This document shows positions 17,012-26,068 of a DNA stretch of 64,000 nucleotides, piece by piece. Below the pieces are notes generated by a model. That model was not told where the DNA came from, searched no databases, and saw only the letters and a program-made list of their open reading frames with translations. The stretch is from Bacteroidota bacterium (GTDB lineage: Bacteria; Bacteroidota; Bacteroidia; Bacteroidales; Paludibacteraceae), in the NCBI GenBank assembly GCA_017860295.1, contig JAFNAS010000005.1, forward strand, positions 1-64,000. Reading direction: 5' to 3'. The position numbers were made by a program, and so were the translations under genes. Within the stretch, counting starts at the first letter, position 1, and each line of letters begins with the position of its first letter.

Positions 17012-18046
17012 ATGAACAAAACTTCCAAACAGTCTCCGTACCGGATACACCGGTTTTCCGGTTTACTTTTCGTGGTGCTGGGTCTATTATTGGTGGCAAC
17101 CATTCTGTTTTCCATCTGTCTGGGTCGTTATCCGCTAACGGTAACCGATCTGCTGACCTATATCTTCACGGGAAAAAACACGGATCCCCTGCTCCCTACC
17201 GTGCTTATTAATGTGCGGTTGCCCCGCATTATCGGGGCGATATTGGTGGGCGGAGCGCTCTCCATCTCGGGAGCGGCCTATCAGGGGTTGTTTCGCAACC
17301 CGATGGTCAGTCCCGATATTCTGGGCGTTAGTTCCGGCGCGGGCTTCGGTGCATCCATCGGCATACTGATGTCGTTTACCGTGCTGGGGATACAGGCCAT
17401 GGCTTTTATCTTCGGCGTAGGAGCGGTCTTTTTGGCGCTATCGGTCAGTAAAGCCATCGGTAAAAATCACGATAAGATATTGATGCTGGTATTGTCGGGT
17501 ATGGTTACCGCCGCCATTTTCAATGCACTGGTATCGCTCACCAAATACATTGCCGATACCGATTCCAAATTGCCCGACATCACCTTCTGGCTGATGGGTA
17601 CCCTCTCACGCATCACGGTGGCCGAGCTACAAATTGTGGTGCCGGTGGTACTGATCGGTATCATACCCATTCTGCTGCTGGGCTGGAGGCTCAATGTGCT
17701 CTCTTTCGGCGACGAAGAGGCCAAAGCGCTCGGCGTCAACACCGGGCGGTTGCGCTTTATCATCATCTGCTGCGCATCGCTTATCACGGCATCGGTGGTG
17801 TGCATTGTCGGACTGATCGGTTGGATCGGATTGATTATCCCCCACTTTGCGCGGTTTCTGGTGGGGCCCAACCACAAGGTACTGCTACCCGCCTCTTTTC
17901 TGTCGGGTAGCATCTTTATTCTATGGGTCGATAATGTGGCGCGCTCGGCTACCACGCTCGAAATACCGATCGGCATTCTGATTTCGTTGATCGGGGCGCC
18001 GCTCTTCCTGCTCTTTCTGCGAAAATCATCAAAAAAAACATGGTAA
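17012..18046 (+). CDS. FecCD-family ABC importer permease
   Basis: Inner-membrane permease (344 residues, about ten helices) of the BtuC/FecCD family for siderophores, haem, cobalamin or, in MolB-type members, molybdate/tungstate. Family signatures: NVRLPRIIGAILVGGALSISG near residue 68, FRNPMVSPDILGVSSGAGFG near 95, and GLIGWIGLIIPHFARFLVG near 270 as the ATPase coupling region. It functions as a homodimer with the ATPase encoded 18 bases downstream. It is the only permease in the locus, so both class III binding proteins may share it. A 99-base gap without evident signals precedes it. Confidence 0.93.
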   Translation: MNKTSKQSPYRIHRFSGLLFVVLGLLLVATILFSICLGRYPLTVTDLLTYIFTGKNTDPLLPTVLINVRLPRIIGAILVGGALSISGAAYQGLFRNPMVSPDILGVSSGAGFGASIGILMSFTVLGIQAMAFIFGVGAVFLALSVSKAIGKNHDKILMLVLSGMVTAAIFNALVSLTKYIADTDSKLPDITFWLMGTLSRITVAELQIVVPVVLIGIIPILLLGWRLNVLSFGDEEAKALGVNTGRLRFIIICCASLITASVVCIVGLIGWIGLIIPHFARFLVGPNHKVLLPASFLSGSIFILWVDNVARSATTLEIPIGILISLIGAPLFLLFLRKSSKKTW

Positions 18047-18064
18047 CCCGATAACTGAATAATT

Positions 18065-18844
18065 ATGATTCTTGAAATAAAACAGGGTACTATCGGATAC
18101 GGGCACAAAGCCGTTTTGTCCGATGTCAATTTCGAACTGAACACCGGGGAAACCGTTTGCCTGCTGGGAAAGAACGGGGCCGGAAAGACGACACTATTCA
18201 AAGCGCTGCTGGGTGTTCTGAAACCCTTCGCCGGCACCATTCTGCTCAACGGCACCCCTATCGACCACTGGAACCGACGCAAATTTGCGCAATTGGTCGG
18301 TTATATTCCGCAGGCACGGGCTCTGCCCTTTCCCTTCAGGGTAATGGATGTCGTGCTCTTCGGTCGTACGGCTCATCTGAGAGCCTTTGCATCGCCCGGT
18401 AAACAAGACCGGATGATTGCGGACGAATGTCTCGAGATGCTCAACATCGTTCACCTGAAGGACCGCATCTTTACGCAACTGAGCGGAGGCGAACAACAGA
18501 TGGTGATCGTGGCACGGGCACTGGCGCAACAACCCTCTTTTCTGATTATGGACGAACCCACTTCCAGTCTCGACTTCGGCAATCAGATCAAAATCATTCA
18601 GCGGATCAACTCCCTGAAGAATAACGAGCTCGGCATTCTGATGGCCACCCACTCGCCCGACCACGCCTTTATGTGCGACGCCAACGTAGCCATCGTTCAC
18701 GAACAGAGCATCTGGAAATACGGCTATTCCAACGACATCATTACCGAAGAAATTCTGAAGACTATCTACGGAGTAGACGTTAAAGTACGGGCCATGTCGG
18801 GCAACGACGATACGGCGCGAATGGTATGTGTACCTACGGTCTGA
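18065..18844 (+). CDS. FecE/BtuD-type ABC importer ATPase
   Basis: Cytoplasmic ATPase (259 residues) paired with the FecCD permease just upstream. Walker A is GKNGAGKTT near residue 38, the Q-loop GYIPQAR near 81, signature LSGGEQQM near 140, Walker B FLIMDEPTSSLD near 160, and H-loop ATHSPDH near 197. Length and the short C-terminal extension are typical. It is the last gene of the nine-gene rightward uptake operon; no convincing terminator hairpin was found directly after it. Confidence 0.93.
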   Translation: MILEIKQGTIGYGHKAVLSDVNFELNTGETVCLLGKNGAGKTTLFKALLGVLKPFAGTILLNGTPIDHWNRRKFAQLVGYIPQARALPFPFRVMDVVLFGRTAHLRAFASPGKQDRMIADECLEMLNIVHLKDRIFTQLSGGEQQMVIVARALAQQPSFLIMDEPTSSLDFGNQIKIIQRINSLKNNELGILMATHSPDHAFMCDANVAIVHEQSIWKYGYSNDIITEEILKTIYGVDVKVRAMSGNDDTARMVCVPTV

Positions 18845-19390
18845 AGCGGCATCTCCCGCCGGCAATTGTAATCAGATGGCAATTAGCCGCCATAAATACA
18901 ACCGATCGAACCGGATACTCAGCACTACCTGTACCGTACCGTTCCGCACAACCACTTTCCACCAGCGAAAGGCAAAACCAGAAAGAACGGCATCGCACCC
19001 GGTATGTCATTCCGACAACATGGTAATAAATTGCTACATTGAGTTGAAACGGTGTAATCAGTGATGTCTCCTTTTGTCTTTTTATCTACCCTGTAAACAC
19101 TTTTACCAATCGCTCTCCCCCATCGAAAACTCTCTCCCCGAAAGAAAAAAATCGGGAAAATATAATTTGAAAAGGCAACGCTACTGATTGCAAAGTTCGG
19201 CTACCTCTCTCCGGGAAAAGGCTGGGTGAGACAATAAATATCTGACTACGACATGCCATCGTCGTGAGCAGAGATCGGGACAAGCAGAAGAATTAAGGTA
19301 ACAGATCACGTTTCAATATCTCTTTTTTAAATACACTACAGCTCTATTCATCTATTTTTCTTCCTACATACCCCTTTTTCTTTATACAAA
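18845..19390. other. gene-free stretch after the uptake operon
   Basis: About 550 bases without a supported gene. Short open frames (to about 65 codons) near 18826-19064 are basic and lack motifs, starts with ribosome-binding sites or homology I recognise. The latter half is T-rich. Nothing else is evident. Confidence 0.5.
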
Positions 19391-19418
19391 CAAAGCGATG
19401 AATTTCTCCACCGCTTTG
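19391..19418 (-). terminator. possible terminator of the leftward hypothetical gene
   Basis: On the minus strand CAAAGCG pairs with CGCTTTG around 14 bases, followed by TTTGT. The stem is short and the T-run broken. Confidence 0.35.
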
Positions 19419-19439
19419 AGGTTCAGGCAATCATACTGG

Positions 19440-20105
19440 TTAGCCGACAATCATTCCGCTGAAAGGGGCGCTCCAGGGGCCGCGCTCTCCACGGGTATTG
19501 ATCCAGCGAATCCAGTAATAAACGGTCACTCCGGCATCGCCACCGTCAAACGAAACGGTATAGGGCGAGGCGGTACAAGTGGCCTGAAAACTCAATTCCG
19601 AAGCCGATTTGGGAGCATCGCCCCCTTTTTTCATCCATATTTCGCAACCGTGCACTCCGGCAGGTTTTGCTTTACTTCGGCCACTGGCTTCATCCTGGTA
19701 AAGAACGGTATGTTGCAACCGCACCGAATAGTCGATGGTTCCCACAGGACGGGTAGTCGGAGCGGGTGCCGGAGTACGGCTTTCGGTACGAATGGTAAGT
19801 CCCATCCGTTCCCGATCGCTGTCAGATACTTTACTGTTGCTCGACAGCCACTCTGCTACAAAGAGGCGGAGAGCCTTTTCGTAGTCCTCGCGGGCAGCCG
19901 TCTTCTCCTGCACATCGGCCGAAGTCCGGTTTTGCTTGTTGGAGGCTATCGTGTAAGCATCCGACCAGCGTTTTTGTTTTACCTGCAAAGCCGCAAAGTT
20001 AGCTTCTTCGATTCCCCAGCCGGCCAGATTGGCTGCTATGAGTATCAGTAAATTTAATTGCCAGACATTAAAGCCGGCATCTGAGTTTGGCATGTAATCT
20101 TTCAT
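19440..20105 (-). CDS. uncharacterised Bacteroidota protein with fibronectin-like C-terminus
   Basis: A 221-residue protein of a family I recognise as widespread and uncharacterised in Bacteroidota. The N-terminal half is helical (FNVWQLNLLILIAANLAGWG, then ADVQEKTAAREDYEKAL and FVAEWLSSNSKVSDSDRERM). A proline-rich linker (TRTPAPAPTTRP, about 125-137) leads to a beta-rich C-terminal part with GVHGCEIWMKKGG and VYYWIRWINTRGERGPWS, which looks like a fibronectin type III-like fold. No signal peptide is obvious. It is preceded by a striking 21-bp repeat array. Function unknown; scaffold or surface-associated roles are only guesses. Confidence 0.75.
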   Translation of the reverse strand: MKDYMPNSDAGFNVWQLNLLILIAANLAGWGIEEANFAALQVKQKRWSDAYTIASNKQNRTSADVQEKTAAREDYEKALRLFVAEWLSSNSKVSDSDRERMGLTIRTESRTPAPAPTTRPVGTIDYSVRLQHTVLYQDEASGRSKAKPAGVHGCEIWMKKGGDAPKSASELSFQATCTASPYTVSFDGGDAGVTVYYWIRWINTRGERGPWSAPFSGMIVG

Positions 20106-20201
20106 GTGTTTATCAGATTAAAAATTTAGTTAGTAATCAACAATCAATCAAATCACTATAATGATACCTGAACTTTTATTATATTACTGAACGACAAATA
20201 A

Positions 20202-20555
20202 TTATATACAAACTCCGTATTTTTTCGTAGTTTCGTCAGAGTTTTCGGTAATTACTTCAAACATTCCCGTAGCTACTTCTGATAATACGGTAACTATCCA
20301 AAAGGCTGCCGTAGTTACCGGAGACTTTTTTGTAGTTACTGCAAATGGGGCGGTAGTTACTGCAACCAGTGCGGGAGCTACCAAAAAAAATGCGGTCGTT
20401 ACCGAAACCGATATCGTAGTTACTGCACGAAACCCGGTAGCTACTTTTTTCTTTTCCGTAGCTACGAAAAAACAACTTGCTGCTACCGGAAAGGCTGCCG
20501 TAGCTACGGCAATTTCGTCCCGGATTATCGTATGTGCAAAAGTAACAACCTGCAT
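20202..20555 (-). CDS. possible heptad-repeat protein encoded by the 21-bp array
   Basis: The minus strand is open for 117 codons from an ATG with a weak AGGA six bases upstream. Translation gives seven-residue repeats of the type V-x-T-x-x-x-x (VATEKKK, VATGFRA, VTTISVS, VTTAFFL). The plus strand is also open through the same repeats but lacks an ATG, so openness alone is poor evidence: a 21-base period without stops is open along its whole length. The repeats may be DNA sites rather than a gene. Confidence 0.25.
   Translation of the reverse strand: MQVVTFAHTIIRDEIAVATAAFPVAASCFFVATEKKKVATGFRAVTTISVSVTTAFFLVAPALVAVTTAPFAVTTKKSPVTTAAFWIVTVLSEVATGMFEVITENSDETTKKYGVCI
20227..20520. repeat. 14-unit array with exact 21-bp phase
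   Basis: Fourteen units start every 21 bases (20227, 20248, 20269 and so on to 20500) with no insertion or deletion. Each begins with a degenerate 8-base core GTAGYTAC, perfectly palindromic as GTAGCTAC; variants include GTAATTAC, GTAACTAT, GGAGCTAC and GCTGCTAC. The remaining 13 bases are poorly conserved. It lies 121 bases upstream of the leftward hypothetical gene. Confidence 0.9.
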
Positions 20556-20813
20556 TTTTTCCTGCTTTCATTGTTGTGTTTGTAGTGTAATTAGACAAAA
20601 TAGATGAAAAACATTCTTTTCAAAAAAACAGGCAACACTCTTCCATGTTTTTTCATAATTAAGCCTATTACATTCAATATTTTGCTTTCAATTGCAAATA
20701 TATAATCGATATTTACCAATTTGTAATCTGTATGATAATTATTTTGTATTATTTAACACTTTAATTGTTGCATAGTGTATGTAAAATAAGGCCGTTTGTT
20801 ATCATTTTAGGTT

Positions 20814-20886
20814 AAAAAAAGCGACTACAACGCCTTTATGTACGTTGTAGCCGCTTATAAACAAAATAGCCCGAAACAGGGCTATT
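20814..20886 (-). terminator. double-hairpin terminator of the thioesterase transcript
   Basis: On the minus strand AATAGCCC/GGGCTATT (20865-20886) is followed by a longer hairpin, GCGGCTACAACG against CGTTGTAGTCGC (20821-20854, one mismatch), then seven T residues. It lies about 190 bases after the thioesterase stop; the gap holds no supported gene. Confidence 0.7.
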
Positions 20887-21076
20887 CCAACAAGATCGTT
20901 ACCTGAAAAATTCGGAAAAACAGTTATCGTGTAGCCGGAAAAACAAGATCGATACCGACCCATCAAGAGCCCGGTTGAATAAACGGTGGGCAGACGGTAT
21001 AAACTTCCATTTTTTGTCCGGAAAGTATCTATGGCATATACCGGTTAGGCACCCCGCGCAACCGACCGACGAGTCG

Positions 21077-21457
21077 CTACTTCGAAACCTTTGCCATAAA
21101 TTTGGCACAATCCACCACAAAGCGTTCGTGAATACCCTCGCCTATCAGTCCGTGATCGTCGAACGCTTTTACGTCGTACACCAAGCGGCGACCGTCTACC
21201 TCGGTAATGGTAGCTTCGCAGGTGATGGTAGCTCCCAGCGGAGAAGCTTTCAGATGCTTTACGTTAACCAGCGTACCGACCGTACTGGACGTTTCGGGCA
21301 AAAACTCCTGAGCCACCTGCAGGGCCGTACCCTCCATAAATGCAATCATCGAAGGGGTTGCAAACACGTCGAGACCTCCCGAGCCCACACGACTGGCAAG
21401 ATGTTCGTCACCGACTGTCATTGTTCTTTTGAGCGTAGATCCTACAAGAATATCCAT
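21077..21457 (-). CDS. FlK-like hotdog-fold thioesterase
   Basis: A 126-residue single hotdog-domain protein resembling fluoroacetyl-CoA thioesterase FlK and relatives, which hydrolyse acyl-CoA thioesters. The segment VFATPSMIAFMEGTALQVAQ (about residues 31-50) supplies the Thr and Glu, and VNVKHLKASPLG the His, expected at the active site. VYDVKAFDDHGLIGEGIHERFVVD closes the sheet. No signal peptide. It stands alone on the minus strand, upstream of a double-hairpin terminator. The substrate is unknown; fluoroacetate is unlikely, and general acyl-CoA housekeeping is more plausible. Confidence 0.82.
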   Translation of the reverse strand: MDILVGSTLKRTMTVGDEHLASRVGSGGLDVFATPSMIAFMEGTALQVAQEFLPETSSTVGTLVNVKHLKASPLGATITCEATITEVDGRRLVYDVKAFDDHGLIGEGIHERFVVDCAKFMAKVSK

Positions 21458-21626
21458 AATAAATATGCTAATGAATTAATATGCCAATGTACTAATAAAA
21501 TCTGCCAATAGATGGTTTTCCGAGTTGATAATAGGCAGGACGGTAACACAAGCAGAAGTGATCAAAAATAAGATATTATTTACCCACTACTTAGTCAACC
21601 TACATTTGTCGAATCATGCAGATTAA

Positions 21627-21659
21627 ACTCCCCTCTTGTGGAGGGGTTGGGGGAGGCTT
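21627..21659. repeat. half-copy of the GC-rich intergenic element
   Basis: On the minus strand AGCCTCCCCCAACCCCTCC, then a small CCCCTC/GAGGGG hairpin, begins at the prfC stop codon. It matches the stop-proximal arm of the paired elements at 28592, 40729, 42045 and 47143, but no second arm is present. Confidence 0.7.
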
Positions 21660-23236
21660 CAAAATTCCGAACTGAAGTGGAAACGGATGTTCTGAAAATC
21701 GTTCTGCGCCATTTGCAGGATATAGCCCGAATCGGCCAGAAAGACATCGCGACCCTCTTTATCGACCGCCATATACTGAAATTTTCGACGCTTGAAATTT
21801 TCCAGCTCAGCCGGATCGTCACTCTCAATCCAGCAGGCTTTGTAAAGCGATATCGGCTCCCAGTGGCATTGAGCGCCATACTCGTGCAACAAACGGTATT
21901 GAATTACTTCAAACTGCAATTGTCCCACCGTTCCGATAATCTTCCGTCCATTATTCTGGTGAGTAAATATCTGCGCCACACCCTCATCCATCAACTGATC
22001 GATACCCTTATTCAGTTGCTTGGCCTTCATCGGATCGGCATTTTCAATGTATTTGAACATCTCGGGAGAGAAACTCGGAAGTCCCTTGAAATGGATCTCT
22101 TCGCCGGAGGTAAGACTGTCGCCAATTTTGAAGTTTCCGGTGTCGGGCAAACCGACAATATCGCCGGGGAACGCTTCGTCCACCACCTCCTTCTTTTGAG
22201 CCATAAAAGCCGTCGGGCTGGAGAAACGGAGCAATTTATTGTGACGAACGTGCTTGTAGTTAACGTTACGCTCGAATTTTCCGGAACAGATCTTCACAAA
22301 GGCAATGCAACTACGGTGATTGGGATCCATATTGGCATGAATCTTGAAGATGAAGCCGGAAAATCCCTCTTCTTCGGGATTCACCACTCTTTCGAGCGTC
22401 TGTACCGGACGGGGACTCGGCGCAATTTTCACAAAACAATCCAGCAACTCCTTTACCCCGAAATTGTTCAGCGCACTACCGAAGAATACGGGAGCAATGT
22501 CGCCCGCAAGGTAAGGTTCGGGGTCGAATTCGGGATATACCCCTTCGATCAGTTCCATATCCTCGCGCAATTTGGCAGCATCCGTTTCACCGATATATTC
22601 TTCGAGCTCAGGATTATTAATATCGTCGAATGCTATCGATTCGGTGATAATCTGTTTGCTGGGTGTATAGAGATCGAGATGATGTTCAAAGAGATTGTAT
22701 ACCCCTTTGAAACGTTGTCCGATATTGATCGGCCAGCTCAACGGACGTACTTTGATAGAGAGTTCGGCTTCCACCTCGTCGAGCAGATCGAAGGGATCTT
22801 TTCCTTCGCGATCCATCTTGTTTATAAAGACAATTACCGGCGTCTTACGCATCCGGCACACCTCCATCAGCTTACGGGTTTGCGCTTCCACCCCTTTTGC
22901 CGCATCGATCACAATGATAACACTGTCGACAGCCGTTAACGTACGGAAAGTATCTTCGGCAAAATCCTGGTGACCCGGAGTATCGAGAATATTCACCTTA
23001 TAATCGCCGTATTCGAAACCCATCACCGAAGTGGCTACCGATATTCCACGCTGCTTTTCAATCTCCATCCAGTCGGATGTAGCGGTCTTCTTTATCTTAT
23101 TCGATTTCACGGCGCCCGCCACATGAATAGCGCCCCCAAAAAGCAGAAGTTTCTCTGTCAAAGTGGTTTTACCCGCATCGGGGTGACTGATAATAGCAAA
23201 TGTACGTCGGCGTTTGATCTCTTCCTGAAAGGTCAT
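21659..23236 (-). CDS. prfC: peptide chain release factor 3
   Basis: Translational GTPase that removes RF1/RF2 from the ribosome after termination. G1 is SHPDAGKTT near residue 17, G2 lies in [13 protein letters not shown]3 is DTPGHQDF near 88, G4 NKMD near 142; EF-G-like domains II and III follow, with characteristic RF3 blocks such as [17 protein letters not shown]. The ATG at 23236 ([20 protein letters not shown]) is chosen over one 54 bases upstream because it matches family N-termini; it gives 525 residues, a normal length. Its TGA merges with a repeat arm. Confidence 0.95.
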   Translation of the reverse strand: MTFQEEIKRRRTFAIISHPDAGKTTLTEKLLLFGGAIHVAGAVKSNKIKKTATSDWMEIEKQRGISVATSVMGFEYGDYKVNILDTPGHQDFAEDTFRTLTAVDSVIIVIDAAKGVEAQTRKLMEVCRMRKTPVIVFINKMDREGKDPFDLLDEVEAELSIKVRPLSWPINIGQRFKGVYNLFEHHLDLYTPSKQIITESIAFDDINNPELEEYIGETDAAKLREDMELIEGVYPEFDPEPYLAGDIAPVFFGSALNNFGVKELLDCFVKIAPSPRPVQTLERVVNPEEEGFSGFIFKIHANMDPNHRSCIAFVKICSGKFERNVNYKHVRHNKLLRFSSPTAFMAQKKEVVDEAFPGDIVGLPDTGNFKIGDSLTSGEEIHFKGLPSFSPEMFKYIENADPMKAKQLNKGIDQLMDEGVAQIFTHQNNGRKIIGTVGQLQFEVIQYRLLHEYGAQCHWEPISLYKACWIESDDPAELENFKRRKFQYMAVDKEGRDVFLADSGYILQMAQNDFQNIRFHFSSEF

Positions 23237-23356
23237 AATAGCTGTTTGATTTTGGAGTGCAAAATTACTGCAATGTAGGCAGAATAGCAAACGGACAGAC
23301 TAACAGTTTGCCCCTATAAACCGCTGATCGGTTTTATACCCGACAGAAATTTTCTT

Positions 23357-23364
23357 TACCTTTG
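23357..23364 (+). promoter_or_regulatory. -7 box of the GH43 gene
   Basis: TACCTTTG matches TAnnTTTG 76 bases before the ATG at 23441. No TTG at -33. Confidence 0.45.
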
Positions 23365-23440
23365 CAAAGGGCAAAATGCTCAATGGATAATTTTTACCCT
23401 ACAATCGGATATACGGCATACACTCTAACCCAAAAAGAGC

Positions 23441-24988
23441 ATGAAACACAAACTGATATGTTTACTCCTTTTTATCGGATCGGTTGCTCTGGCACAACAC
23501 CATACCGGTTCGTGGGGCGATCAGGGCAACGGTACGTACATCAACCCGATACTGAATGCCGACTATTCCGATCCGGACGTGATCCGAGTAGGCCAAAAAT
23601 ATTACATGGTTTGCTCCGAGTTTCATTTTATGGGAATGACCGTTCAGGAATCGGACGATATGGTAAACTGGCAGATTGTCGGACGAATATATAACAAACT
23701 ACCCGGCGTAGGGTACGATTCGATGAACCGGTATGCCGGCGGATCGTGGGCTCCGGCGCTACGTTTCCACGACAACAAGTTTTACCTCTATTTTTGTACT
23801 CCCGACGAAGGATTGTTTATGAGTTCGGCCGACAAAGCGGAAGGCCCGTGGTCACCTCTGTTGTGTATTAAGCCGGTTGCAAAGTGGGAAGACCCCTGCC
23901 CGTTTTGGGACGAAGACGGACAGGCCTATTTAGGACACAGTCTTTACGGCGCAGGGCCTATTATCATCCATAAAATGAGTGCCGACGGTACTCGCCTGCT
24001 CGACGACGGCGTAACAGTCTACACCGGCCCTGTTGCCGAAGGAACAAAACTGTTCAAACGCAACGGCTATTATTATATGAGTATTCCCGAGGGCGGCGTA
24101 GACAAAGGCTGGCAAACAATATTACGTTCAAAAAACATTTACGGACCATACGAAAAGAGAGTCGTGCTGGAAAAAGGTTCCACTCCGATCAACGGCCCGC
24201 ATCAGGGTGCAATGGTGGATACACCCGACGGAGAATGGTGGTTCTTTCATTTTCAGTCGGCCGGAACGGTGGGGCGGGTGTTGCACCTGCAACCGATGCG
24301 TTGGCACGACGACTGGCCGGTAGTAGGTATCGACATCGACCGAAACGGAATTGGCGAACCTGTGTATGTATGGAAAAAACCGGTTACGGGAGCCGTTTCG
24401 CCAGTGAGCGCTCCGCAGACCGATGACGAGTTTAGTGCCCCTCAATTGGGTTTGCAATGGCAATGGAATCACAACCCGGTGGATGCAGCCTGGTCGTTGA
24501 CGGCAAAACCGGGACGATTGTCTCTGAATGCATTGAAAGCTCCCGATCTGAAGAATGCGCGAAACACGTTGACCCAGAAAATAATGGGCGATCGTGGCGA
24601 GGCAATTACACAACTGGATGCCAGCGGAATATTGCCGGGACAAAAGGCAGGACTGGCCTGCATGGGCAAAGAGTTTGTGTCTGTTGGAGTAAAGAACGAG
24701 GCGGGTAAATTGTTCCTCTTTTTCGAAGCAAACGGTAAAGAATCAACCGCTGTGCCCATCGCAAAAAAAAGTGCTTTTCTGAAGTTAAAATTGGATATTC
24801 CGGCGGCTAAGAGTCGTTTTTATTACAGTTTCGACAATAAAACGTTCCTTCCACTCGGAGCTGACTTTGAACCTAAATGGGGTTTTTGGAAGGGAGCCCG
24901 GGTAGCGTTGTTTTCGTATAATGTACTGAATGATGGCGGGACAGCAGCTTTCAATTTCTTTCATTACGATTACGACGGGCCGAAATAG
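23441..24988 (+). CDS. secreted glycoside hydrolase family 43 enzyme
   Basis: GH43 five-bladed propeller enzyme (515 residues), a family of beta-xylosidases and alpha-L-arabinofuranosidases. Signal peptide 1-18 (cut after VALA). The catalytic base Asp is in NADYSDPDVI (about 38-47), the pKa-modulating Asp in WEDPCPFWDEDGQ near 152, and the acid Glu in VAEGTKLFKRNGYYYMS near 205. Residues from about 330 form a C-terminal beta-sandwich (DDEFSAPQLGLQWQWNHNP) typical of GH43 xylosidases. It stops three bases before a convergent AraC gene. Its link to the fucose operon beyond is positional only. Confidence 0.9.
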   Translation: MKHKLICLLLFIGSVALAQHHTGSWGDQGNGTYINPILNADYSDPDVIRVGQKYYMVCSEFHFMGMTVQESDDMVNWQIVGRIYNKLPGVGYDSMNRYAGGSWAPALRFHDNKFYLYFCTPDEGLFMSSADKAEGPWSPLLCIKPVAKWEDPCPFWDEDGQAYLGHSLYGAGPIIIHKMSADGTRLLDDGVTVYTGPVAEGTKLFKRNGYYYMSIPEGGVDKGWQTILRSKNIYGPYEKRVVLEKGSTPINGPHQGAMVDTPDGEWWFFHFQSAGTVGRVLHLQPMRWHDDWPVVGIDIDRNGIGEPVYVWKKPVTGAVSPVSAPQTDDEFSAPQLGLQWQWNHNPVDAAWSLTAKPGRLSLNALKAPDLKNARNTLTQKIMGDRGEAITQLDASGILPGQKAGLACMGKEFVSVGVKNEAGKLFLFFEANGKESTAVPIAKKSAFLKLKLDIPAAKSRFYYSFDNKTFLPLGADFEPKWGFWKGARVALFSYNVLNDGGTAAFNFFHYDYDGPK

Positions 24989-24991
24989 GGA

Positions 24992-25891
24992 TCAATTGGC
25001 CCGCATGCGTTGCCGATACGAACCGGGAGGAAATCCGGTCTGTTTCCTGAAGATTCGGGAGAAATGGTGCCGGTCGTAAAACCCGCATTGCGACGAAATC
25101 TCTTCGATCGACAAATCGGAGTGATGCAGCAGAATAATGGCCTGATCGATCCGACGTTGCTGGATGTATTGTTGCACCGAATTGTTCATGCACTCCCTGA
25201 AAAGGCGGGCAAATGAATTGACGGCGAGATTGGCCATCGTGCTCAATTCCTCATTGGTCAGTTGCTTATCCAGATTTTTGTCGATATAACGGATAGCTTT
25301 CAGAATGCGGTTGTCGGTCTCGGGAATATTCCAGAGCGCAGGAGAAAATCGTTGCAGAGCGAACAGAATCAGCGTAACGATTTTCAAGTTCGATTGAAAA
25401 CCGATGGTGTTGGGCTCTTCCAGCCGGTCGTTTTCTATCTCCCGGACAATATTTTCTGTAATATGATCGACGGATATTTCGTACACATCCTGTTTGATCT
25501 GATCGTAAGGATAACCCAGATTGAAATGGACAAACATCTGGTCGGTCATTCCCTGTTTTTGATAGAACAAAATTTCGGCTTCTTCTTTTATACGTACTCC
25601 TTTGATGCTCTCATTGCCCGAAGATCCTTTAAGATGTGTGGAAAATGAGGTATAGGGAGGAATAATAATGATTTTGTCGGGCGACAGATGCACCGTTTTT
25701 CCTTCCAAAGAGGCATAAGCACCTCCCAGTCGGCTATGATACAATCGCCAGAAGGGAAAAGACATGTTTTCGCACTCCCATTCCGACAACATCCAGTAGC
25801 GGCAGCAATGCACCGTGATTTTGAAGTTGGCAACCTCTTGCTGCAACTCCCAGGGGTCGTATTTTTGTTGTTCCGATAAATTGGTATTCAT
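24992..25891 (-). CDS. AraC-family transcriptional regulator
   Basis: A 299-residue one-component regulator: N-terminal cupin-like sensor domain (about 40-160), then a double helix-turn-helix (about 195-295) with ELSTMANLAVNSFARLFREC and SIEEISSQCGFYDRHHFSRIFR. The closing TGFPPGSYRQR is typical. It is transcribed away from the fucose operon starting at 26069; the 177-base gap holds an inverted repeat and a rightward -7 box. It therefore probably controls the fucosidase operon in response to fucose or a fucosylated glycan, an inference from arrangement. Confidence 0.9.
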   Translation of the reverse strand: MNTNLSEQQKYDPWELQQEVANFKITVHCCRYWMLSEWECENMSFPFWRLYHSRLGGAYASLEGKTVHLSPDKIIIIPPYTSFSTHLKGSSGNESIKGVRIKEEAEILFYQKQGMTDQMFVHFNLGYPYDQIKQDVYEISVDHITENIVREIENDRLEEPNTIGFQSNLKIVTLILFALQRFSPALWNIPETDNRILKAIRYIDKNLDKQLTNEELSTMANLAVNSFARLFRECMNNSVQQYIQQRRIDQAIILLHHSDLSIEEISSQCGFYDRHHFSRIFRKQTGFPPGSYRQRMRAN

Positions 25892-25946
25892 AGTAGTGCT
25901 AAATATGGAAGAAATCGAACCACAAAATTAAAAATGTTTATTCTAT

Positions 25947-25980
25947 ACACAAAATTGATTTTTATATACAACTTTTGTGT
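25947..25980. promoter_or_regulatory. candidate AraC operator (inverted repeat)
   Basis: ACACAAAATTG and CAACTTTTGTGT are near-perfect inverted copies separated by 11 bases, 13 bases before the rightward -7 box. A further CACAAAATT copy lies at about 25921. Placement between a divergent regulator and its likely target suggests an operator. Confidence 0.45.
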
Positions 25981-25992
25981 CTGATTTACAAG

Positions 25993-26000
25993 TATATTTG
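25993..26000 (+). promoter_or_regulatory. -7 box of the fucose operon
   Basis: TATATTTG matches TAnnTTTG 69 bases before the GH29 ATG. No -33 TTG at the usual 19-21 bases, consistent with an activator-dependent promoter. Confidence 0.5.
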
Positions 26001-26068
26001 TGGTCACTAAAATGAGATATTACACAAATGCATAGTTTTTTATTTTAACTCTCCAAACCGATACCACA

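Noticed and set aside
19398-20051. 217-codon plus-strand gene
   Set aside because: It is the complement of the minus-strand 221-residue protein, whose sequence matches a known Bacteroidota family.
20227-20520. CRISPR array
   Set aside because: The repeat core is only 8 bases with 13-base variable parts and no cas genes; CRISPR repeats are longer and better conserved.
21638-22939. 433-codon plus-strand gene
   Set aside because: It lies entirely antisense to prfC, which has all release factor 3 motifs.
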